From Paulinella micropora (taxonomy: Eukaryota; Cercozoa; Imbricatea; Euglyphida; Paulinellidae), in assembly GCA_019918135.1 (NCBI GenBank), contig WBZZ01001375.1:1-21762 (forward strand): DNA of 21,762 nucleotides. The letters run 5' to 3'. Within the stretch, counting starts at the first letter, position 1, and every line of letters starts with the position of its first letter. A program made the position numbers and the translations under genes. Under the pieces are notes generated by a model that saw only the letters and a program-made list of their open reading frames with translations, made no database searches and was not told where the DNA came from. Shown here in pieces: positions 15,423 to 21,762 of this stretch.

Positions 15423-18400
15423 ATTGAAATCCGCACGAGTATACCGTATGGACCTCTATGTCGTCCCCGGTTACCACGGGTCAATATTACTATCGTATGA
15501 CCAATTGGCTACGATGGGGGCTGTGATTGATTGCGCCGCACGGCGAGTGATATATGGAGTAAAAAGAGGAGAAGAGAACGATATTGATCCCTTCAACGCT
15601 ACTGACTCTTATGAGGCTTATGAGCTGAGTCTAGCGACGGATCACAAAAAGATGGCCATCGCACATGAGGCACTTGAGGTGTACGTTCACCCCCATGTCG
15701 TAAGACCGGATGAACTGTCCTGGACCGACAATTGGGAATCCCAAGTGTGCACTGTCACAGTTCCGACATGCCATTGGGACAAAAAGTCTATTGATGACTT
15801 AATCGAGAAGCGAAAGGAGGAGATTATATGTGTCGCACAAAGAAGCCCGTCGTTGGCGAGATTCGCGGAAGGAGTAGGAACAGATGTCCATATTACTAAC
15901 GGATACTGTTTCCATGCGAAAGTAGGAGAAGAAAAAAGGGAGGAGTTTGTACCAAGGAGAACGGGGCGAATCCCGGATACTCCACCAGAAACTATTAAAA
16001 GTTTTATTACTGATTTCTGGGGTGACGAGCCCACGTGGCCGCGTTCACTGTCTGAAGTGAAGAAATGCTTACGGACTTTATTCGAAAATAATAAGCCGTA
16101 TACTATTATCCTGCCATATAATGAGAAGGCGATATGGGCGCAGGAAATAAGGGACCGGCTTATTGATCATCCTATACCGGTACCCTCTCGCAAGCAACAG
16201 CTAGTGGTGGCTTGTCGTATGGGAACTCGTGAGCAGAGCAGTGCATACAAGCGGAAGCTCAGAGACCTCGACAAGTTGAAATTGATACCGCAAGCATTCA
16301 CATGCTTTGATGGTTTTTACACCCGTAAAGCTCCTTTGCAATACGCGAGACTCATTGACATGCTGGTGGAGCTCGGTAAAGATGATGAGCCGGACACGGT
16401 CACGTATGAAAAGACGGGCCTAGATGATGTCTCGGAAGAGGACTTAGGCTTGGAGGAGGACAGAGAACCCCTCAAGCAGCATAAGCAGATGTCTGATGAA
16501 GATTTTCAAGAGGCGGCGCGGAAAATATTGGAAGAAGGAGTAGGCACGGAGAAGGAGAAGGAGCTTTTAAAAGCCAAATTAGAGGCGAACAAGGAAATTT
16601 TTGACCCTCCACATGCAGGTGGTGTCAAGCCTGAAGATTTCACTGCGGTTATTTACAAAATACCGGGTGCGGAGCCGTCACCGGCACCACGAAGGGCGAA
16701 TTTGAGTATACATGAGGCGAAGATAGCGGAGGAGCTAGCAAGACAGCTGCTCAATGAGGACTTTATTGAGAGATCAACATCCTCAATAGTCTCACAACCG
16801 AGAATAGTGCCGAAGCCAGGAGGAGAATGGCGCCTGACAGTTAACTATGCTCGTGTTAACAAGGTGCTGGAGGAAGAGAGAAATCCTCTCCCGACATTAG
16901 AAGAAGGAAGGAGAGTACTGCGGAATGCAAAATTCTATTCGGTCATTGACCTTAAGAATGGCTTCTGGCAGATACCACTGGAGGAAAAGTCCAGATGGCT
17001 GACGGCGTTTGTGGTGGGTATGGAAATATACCAATGGAAAGTGCTTCCGATGGGCCTCAAGCAAGCCCCAGGACTTTTCCAGAAGGCGATGCAGAAGATG
17101 TTGAGCAGTCAGTACGATGATTTGTCTGACGGTGGCTTTATGAGAAGGCGGGGACAGAAGGCGGGAGAATATGCATTTTGCTATATCGATGACATTATCG
17201 TATACTCTAACACAATGGAGGAGCATATCGATCATTTGTCCGATATATTCAGGCGCATCGGAGCTTTTGGCCTGAAGTGCAATCTAAAGAAGTGTCAACT
17301 TGCCAAGACGAGTGTGACATACTTAGGGTACGAGATCTCCCATAATCGAGTCTCGATATCCAAAGAGAAGAGGGAGGAGATTATGAATCGACCGATACCG
17401 AAGAACCGCACTGAATTGCACTCATTCCTTGCGATGGCGCAATACTATAGCCAGTTTATACCCGATTGGGGTGCAACACGGGCTAAAGTGGAGAAAATGA
17501 TAGATTTTGGAGACTTTGAGAAGTGGGACGAAGAGGCTTTGCAAGCGTTTCATGCGCTCAAAGATCTCATTTACAAAGACCCGAAAGACGGAGGACTGGT
17601 GTTAACGATGCCCGACTTTACGAAACAATTCGTAGTCGATACAGACGCATCTAAGTTTGCGATTGGGGCTGTATTACAACAAGAGGATGAGGAGAAGAAA
17701 TTACGCCCAATCATGTTTATTAGTAGGAAGTTGTGTGCGGCGGAGAGAAACTATTGCACAAGGCAAAGAGAGGCGTTGGCGGTAGTATGGGCCCTCAAGA
17801 GGCTCAGAGAGTATTTGTGGGGAGGACCTCAATTTACTGTCAGAACTGATCATCATAACCTGTTATGGTTGATGAATCATGAACAGACGGGACGGCTGGC
17901 GCGGTGGCAAGCGTTCTTGTCTTGTTTCGATTTTACAATGGTCCATCTACCGGGAAAGCGAAATGTGGTCGCTGATAGCCTCTCTAGGCTAGAGTTTAAC
18001 TCAGAAGTATCGGCGTTGGTGTCCACGGTGGAGATGGAAGACTTGTCCACTGACAAGGTGTATGAGGTCAGCCACATTGAGGCGATGGAGATGGCGAGTG
18101 GAGTCCGATATGACCGCACAGGTCTACGGTACAGTCCACAAGGCCCGGATCACGGGATATGTTGTGAGCTACATACCCAGGAGGACGCTGAGTGGTCCTA
18201 TGAGGTATATGAGAATGCGAAGGCGAACATAAGAGAGGAAGAGGAGACGCAGGAAGTTTATGCGGAGCCTCCTCAAGAGCGGAGAAGTGACCTAGACGAT
18301 GACCCGGAAAGAATCGGGGTACGGCTAGAAGATGGTACTATCCATATAGCCTCGCCTACCGCATGGAGGCAACAACAGGCTCAAGATCCGGAGTTTAAAG

Positions 18401-20520
18401 AACTGATACAGTTATATCAGAACCCGGATGAGCTACGGATGACGAAAGCGATCAAAGATCAGATGAAGGAGATGGGATGGAGAGATGGTCTACTGTGGTA
18501 CAAGGGCCTTCACGGTCGCTATGCGTCACAGCCGGACAAATGGACCCTTTGGGTACCGGAGAGTCTGAGACGATTTATATTTGTCGCAGCCCACAATTGC
18601 CCACTTTTGGCGCATCCGGGTCGACAACGAACTCATATGTTCGTAGCGAGGCGATTCTGGTGGAAGAAGATGAAGGAGGAGATAGATCAGGCGGTGGATG
18701 CATGCATCCCGTGCAAGATAAACAAAACACCACTGAAGGCAAATTTCGGCCTGATTGGCGAATTTCCTCTTCATGCGGGGATGTTTGAGTTTATACACAT
18801 TGATCATGTGGGACCTTTCCCAGAATCGAAGGATGGTTACAAATACCTCCTTACGGCTATTGACAGAGCCACCAACTATGTGTGGATCATCCCTGTCAAA
18901 GACGTTACCGGCAAGACGACGGCCGAGGCGCTGATCGATAGGATCATCTCACAGATCGGAGTACCAAGAAAGATATGTTCTGATCGAGGCTCGGACTTTA
19001 ATAACGAGGTCATCGACAAACTATCTAAGTATTACGGGATGAAATGGCAATATGTTACTGCCTATAACCCGCGAGCAAATGGGAAAATCGAGCGGGTACA
19101 CAGACCCCTCAAAGCCTCGCTAAAGATGTATTGCACGAAGAAGGAGAATCAAAGAGCATGGGTCGAGGCAGCACCATCATTTGCGTTTGCAATGAACTGT
19201 CTACCCTCTACGGCGTTAGGAGGCTCGAAGAGCTCAATCTCGCCATATCAGTTAGTATATGGGCGTGAGCCTGATATCCCGACTTCGCTCCTTCACCCAA
19301 AAGACACTTGGGCGGATGCGGATGAGTTGTTTGGGATGAGACTTAGAGTGAAGATGGAGGCGGAACAAATAGTCAGGGCGCATAGAGAGGCGGAGCGCCG
19401 AAAGACTGATGCTGAAGGGGTGCGACAAGCGCACTTGGATCAGATCAAGTTCCAGGTCGGGGATATTGTACTATTGTACCATCCTCAAGTCCCGAAGGGA
19501 GTCAGCTCTAAGCTGTTCACTCACTGGAAAGGACCTTATCAGATTATGGAACAGACGGGACCTCTGAATTACAAGATCAGGGGTAGAGGGAAGGTGCAAA
19601 TTGTGAATGTAAGAAGGCTGATTAAGTATGATCCCTTCTTACTGGAAGATGAATCCGTTGAGGAGGCGTTAAAACGGATGAAGGATGATTTCAAAGAGGT
19701 GCCGCCCATCCACAAGGAGGCTGGCATAGACCAAGACGATGCTTATCGGGCACCGATAGCTGAGAAGGAGGAGAGTGAGGTGGACAGCAAGGAGAAGACT
19801 GACCGCATAAGCGCGGTGGGGACTCAGTCCAAGTCTCCGCGAGAGCATAGCGGAAAGAAGGAGAAGATCACAGAGGCGCAGCTAAGGAGAGCGCGGAATG
19901 ATCTTATCAACGACCAACCGAGGAAGGCGATGAGGTCGATGAGATCAAAGGACGTCCACCAGGAGGAGGAGGGGACGGACACTGACCCAAACGCGGGCAA
20001 CGTTGAGATTGTCCATGAGCGATGGAAGGAAGGCGATGCGATAGCAACCATCGCATGGGTGAAAAATGTTTTCTATCTGATGAGACCAGCGGAACAACAT
20101 GTCGCTGATGACACTCTCTCAGACTTATACTTGATGCGGGTCGTGGCGGTCCCACGACAGATGCGTGTCACACGGACACTCAAAATATCATCAGCCGCAA
20201 AGATAGTACAACCGATACTCCAGTTCTGGAGAAGTATGGACCCGGTTGAGGTTCCAAAGGCAAGACATTATCTGCCAGTATATAAAGACGCAAAAAGTCT
20301 CGAGACATGGGATGATACAATTACTCCCAGAGACAAGGATTACACTGCGTGGACCATTCAGACACTGCCAAGAGGAGTGCTTGATGTCCCTTTTGAATTA
20401 TCGTTGGGCGGAATCCCTAATAAGATCTGGGACATTCTCGAACAGTCAAAGTTCGATCTGACTTTTGTTGGTGGTCCTCCACCAGGCAAAGAAATCCGCG
20501 CCAGACGACGAAGGCAGTGA
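15265..20520 (+). CDS. pol: Pol polyprotein: protease C-terminal half, RT, RNase H, integrase, copy B
   Basis: Same protein as copy A pol from the GNMKKSTG segment onward; numbering is 23 higher because the frame can be counted from a TTG at 15265, and the frame opens at 15262. Neither is a likely eukaryotic start, so expression should depend on recoding from gag. RT YIDD falls at 640-643, the integrase triad at D1180, D1240 and E1276, and GPY at 1423-1425. The RT carries about 15 more residues than usual between the QKAMQKML helix and YIDD. A GAG codon near 15945 replaces the GCG of copy A (Glu for Ala). No internal stop or lost catalytic residue is seen. Confidence 0.93.
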   Translation: MVMIRWRILILSAGSFLNRYRDWVDGNMKKSTGTLKGVSSRTDITGIITLTFKLKSARVYRMDLYVVPGYHGSILLSYDQLATMGAVIDCAARRVIYGVKRGEENDIDPFNATDSYEAYELSLATDHKKMAIAHEALEVYVHPHVVRPDELSWTDNWESQVCTVTVPTCHWDKKSIDDLIEKRKEEIICVAQRSPSLARFAEGVGTDVHITNGYCFHAKVGEEKREEFVPRRTGRIPDTPPETIKSFITDFWGDEPTWPRSLSEVKKCLRTLFENNKPYTIILPYNEKAIWAQEIRDRLIDHPIPVPSRKQQLVVACRMGTREQSSAYKRKLRDLDKLKLIPQAFTCFDGFYTRKAPLQYARLIDMLVELGKDDEPDTVTYEKTGLDDVSEEDLGLEEDREPLKQHKQMSDEDFQEAARKILEEGVGTEKEKELLKAKLEANKEIFDPPHAGGVKPEDFTAVIYKIPGAEPSPAPRRANLSIHEAKIAEELARQLLNEDFIERSTSSIVSQPRIVPKPGGEWRLTVNYARVNKVLEEERNPLPTLEEGRRVLRNAKFYSVIDLKNGFWQIPLEEKSRWLTAFVVGMEIYQWKVLPMGLKQAPGLFQKAMQKMLSSQYDDLSDGGFMRRRGQKAGEYAFCYIDDIIVYSNTMEEHIDHLSDIFRRIGAFGLKCNLKKCQLAKTSVTYLGYEISHNRVSISKEKREEIMNRPIPKNRTELHSFLAMAQYYSQFIPDWGATRAKVEKMIDFGDFEKWDEEALQAFHALKDLIYKDPKDGGLVLTMPDFTKQFVVDTDASKFAIGAVLQQEDEEKKLRPIMFISRKLCAAERNYCTRQREALAVVWALKRLREYLWGGPQFTVRTDHHNLLWLMNHEQTGRLARWQAFLSCFDFTMVHLPGKRNVVADSLSRLEFNSEVSALVSTVEMEDLSTDKVYEVSHIEAMEMASGVRYDRTGLRYSPQGPDHGICCELHTQEDAEWSYEVYENAKANIREEEETQEVYAEPPQERRSDLDDDPERIGVRLEDGTIHIASPTAWRQQQAQDPEFKELIQLYQNPDELRMTKAIKDQMKEMGWRDGLLWYKGLHGRYASQPDKWTLWVPESLRRFIFVAAHNCPLLAHPGRQRTHMFVARRFWWKKMKEEIDQAVDACIPCKINKTPLKANFGLIGEFPLHAGMFEFIHIDHVGPFPESKDGYKYLLTAIDRATNYVWIIPVKDVTGKTTAEALIDRIISQIGVPRKICSDRGSDFNNEVIDKLSKYYGMKWQYVTAYNPRANGKIERVHRPLKASLKMYCTKKENQRAWVEAAPSFAFAMNCLPSTALGGSKSSISPYQLVYGREPDIPTSLLHPKDTWADADELFGMRLRVKMEAEQIVRAHREAERRKTDAEGVRQAHLDQIKFQVGDIVLLYHPQVPKGVSSKLFTHWKGPYQIMEQTGPLNYKIRGRGKVQIVNVRRLIKYDPFLLEDESVEEALKRMKDDFKEVPPIHKEAGIDQDDAYRAPIAEKEESEVDSKEKTDRISAVGTQSKSPREHSGKKEKITEAQLRRARNDLINDQPRKAMRSMRSKDVHQEEEGTDTDPNAGNVEIVHERWKEGDAIATIAWVKNVFYLMRPAEQHVADDTLSDLYLMRVVAVPRQMRVTRTLKISSAAKIVQPILQFWRSMDPVEVPKARHYLPVYKDAKSLETWDDTITPRDKDYTAWTIQTLPRGVLDVPFELSLGGIPNKIWDILEQSKFDLTFVGGPPPGKEIRARRRRQ

Positions 20521-20550
20521 CAAAGAAACTATTTTTCTTTATGCGTCTCA

Positions 20551-20556
20551 AATAAA
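20551..20556 (+). promoter_or_regulatory. AATAAA polyadenylation-signal-like hexamer, copy B
   Basis: Perfect AATAAA shortly after the pol stop, equivalent to 8980-8985 in copy A. Confidence 0.3.
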
Positions 20557-21009
20557 CTGATTGATTGCCCACGGCGTATCATGATTTGATCATGCATCAT
20601 CAGTTATCAATATGAATATTAAAAAGACTCAGTGATATAACTTGGCATTCGATCGCAACATACGAGTGCGAAAGGTCGATCGACGATGATACTACACCGT
20701 ATACGGGGATCGCTAGTGTATTGAGCGATGGTGTTCCCGGGTATGACCCTTTCCAAGTCCTGGGATGATGTTCTCGAAAATGAAATGTTCTCTGAAACTT
20801 TCATTAAATTATTTTTTACGATAGATTATATACTGTCGTACCTGAGCACGGTCAATCTCTACTTGTGTCGGTATATCGCAGGGTCGGGTACATACACCTC
20901 GACTTCGGATATAGCTATTAGGACTGGCCCCCTAATACTATATCATAGGATATCCGCCTTATACAAGGGTATGTCATTAAAAAAGACAATGTACTTACGA
21001 TCTCCCTGT

Positions 21010-21049
21010 GAATAATAATAATAATAATGATAATGATAAGAAGAAGAAG
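21010..21049 (+). repeat. AAT/GAT/AAG triplet microsatellite, copy B
   Basis: Same compound triplet run as in copy A, with one AAT unit fewer. Confidence 0.85.
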
Positions 21050-21349
21050 GAGATCAAAGGGGGAATCGTACTACAGCACCACGTTGCTTGTATTTTTTTA
21101 TTAATAGTACGTTTGTTCTTGACATACTGCCGAAAAAAAAAAAAAAAAAAAGAAATTGAGGGGAAGGAGTTCAAAATTTACAAGAAAGGCTAGAGAATCC
21201 GCTTTGACGTGCCGTATGAGGATATATTTATCGTCTTTTAGCGTCTATCCGTGGGTCGATGCGCTGTGTGGCATGACTCCATAGCGCATACTATTTGCAG
21301 AAAGAAATCAGAAGGTGTATGACGAAAATGCTATTTCCGTCATAAAATC

Positions 21350-21358
21350 GGGAGGGGG
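21350..21358 (+). promoter_or_regulatory. Polypurine tract, copy B
   Basis: GGGAGGGGG three bases before the 3' LTR, identical to copy A; expected plus-strand primer site. Confidence 0.7.
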
Positions 21359-21361
21359 TAC

Positions 21362-21597
21362 TGTAGGCATCACCCCCGGATAGCCGGTAAAAAGTACCTT
21401 TTCCTGGTGACAGGTGCACCAGCTTGTTTTTCAGTATTATTTGTCCGGATTGGACCTGATGCCATTTTATTCCTGGTCTGTTGCCGTTTTCCTTTTTGGC
21501 TTCACTGAGCTAATACAACGAGACATCATTCTCATTCTTGAGGACTGTGTTTGGTTGTATTACCGACTTTTTACGAGCTATCGTTGGGGGCATTACA
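21362..21597 (+). repeat. 3' LTR, copy B (236 bp)
   Basis: Same as the 3' LTR of copy A except for one C missing in the C-run near its start. It shares the G and C that distinguish the 3' LTRs from the 5' LTR of copy B. Confidence 0.9.
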
Positions 21598-21762
21598 GAA
21601 TTTTGAAGTATGATGATAACTATATGAACTTATGAAATGTTCGTGTAATACAATGAACTTTGTAGAGAAAGAGAATAATAGATATACAGATAATTGGTTA
21701 TAGAAATATTGCAAAGAACAAAAAAAAGAGTGGAATGAAGAAACAGGATACTTTAAATAATA
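21598..21762 (+). pseudogene. Second, noisy copy of the spacer start (GIY-YIG remnant)
   Basis: It aligns to 10025-10206 but is 17 bases shorter, with about a dozen small, mostly single-base deletions. The YDDNY segment is still recognisable, while the downstream part no longer reads in frame. The density of deletions at the very end of the window suggests low-quality sequence. Its presence shows that the unit repeated in the window is element plus spacer. Confidence 0.8.

Larger units (their letters stand above)
20521..21361 (+). other. Retrotransposon 3' noncoding region, copy B
   Basis: It matches 8950-9787 of copy A, including the short palindromes, the 95-codon frame (20728-21015), a triplet run one unit shorter, and a longer A-run (19 A then GAAA at about 21134-21156). 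No recognisable gene. Confidence 0.7.
10986..21597 (+). mobile_element. Ty3/gypsy-type LTR retrotransposon, copy B (complete, 10.6 kb)
   Basis: A full element of 10,612 bp: 5' LTR, leader, an 898-codon gag, UGA-extended protease segment, pol, 3' noncoding region, purine tract and 3' LTR. The 5' and 3' LTRs differ by two transitions plus a one-base C-run change. No target-site duplication is visible: the five bases before the 5' LTR are TCTAA, whereas GAGAT (copy A side) or GAATT (noisy end) follow the 3' LTR. Gag is intact here, but a 2-base difference at the protease start displaces the DTG from the gag frame. Confidence 0.94.
11584..21762 (+). repeat. Second pass of the ~11.57-kb direct repeat
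   Basis: Partner of 1-10206. The pol stops (8949 and 20520) are 11,571 apart and the spacer starts (10025 and 21598) are 11,573 apart. This equals one element (10,612 bp) plus one spacer (961 bp). Confidence 0.93.

Noticed and set aside
1..21762. Two independent, unrelated insertions of one family
   Set aside because: The shared spacer after both 3' LTRs cannot arise from independent insertions alone; duplication, recombination or circular assembly is needed.

Overview
The window is eukaryotic. It holds two nearly identical, same-strand copies of one long-terminal-repeat retrotransposon of the Ty3/gypsy type (Metaviridae-like), here called copy A and copy B. Pol carries an aspartic protease, reverse transcriptase (YIDD), RNase H, an HHCC integrase zinc domain, a D,D(35)E integrase core and a GPY/F module, in the Ty3/gypsy order. 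No env-like gene is seen. The host cannot be named. Its only trace is a 961-bp spacer carrying the decayed end of a GIY-YIG / charged-repeat / zinc-finger gene of a kind common in large DNA viruses and protists, which makes a protist genome, or DNA of viral origin within one, the best guess.

Layout. Copy A: leader 1-424 (its 5' LTR lies outside the window), gag 425-3136, an in-frame continuation past a UGA with the N-terminal half of the protease 3137-3778, pol to 8949, 3' noncoding region with purine tract, 3' LTR 9788-10024. Spacer 10025-10985: GIY-YIG/zinc-finger remnant on the + strand converging on an integrase-like remnant on the - strand. Copy B is complete: 5' LTR 10986-11222, leader to 12008, gag 12009-14705, UGA continuation to 15422, pol 15265-20520, 3' noncoding region, 3' LTR 21362-21597. 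The window then re-enters the start of the same spacer (21598-21762).

Because the same spacer follows both 3' LTRs, the repeating unit is element plus spacer, about 11,573 bp. The window is about 1.88 turns of that unit, so it is either a true tandem duplication or a circular molecule written out linearly. Mismatches between the two passes are concentrated in the first ~870 and last ~165 bases and are mostly 1-2 base indels, as expected of poorly polished contig ends. About 8.5 kb between them shows only a handful of differences.

How the genes work together: Gag (898 aa, PPAY motif near its N-terminus, CCCH finger and RGG-rich tail at its C-terminus) would form the particle and bind RNA. The enzymes appear to be reached by two recoding steps: readthrough of UGA-C into the protease, then a frame change inside the protease into pol. 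Pol has two large parts not recognised here: about 340 aa between protease and RT, and a C-terminal tail of about 300 aa after the GPY/F module. The different flanks on the two sides of copy B, with no target-site duplication, suggest two neighbouring insertions that recombined to create the repeating unit.
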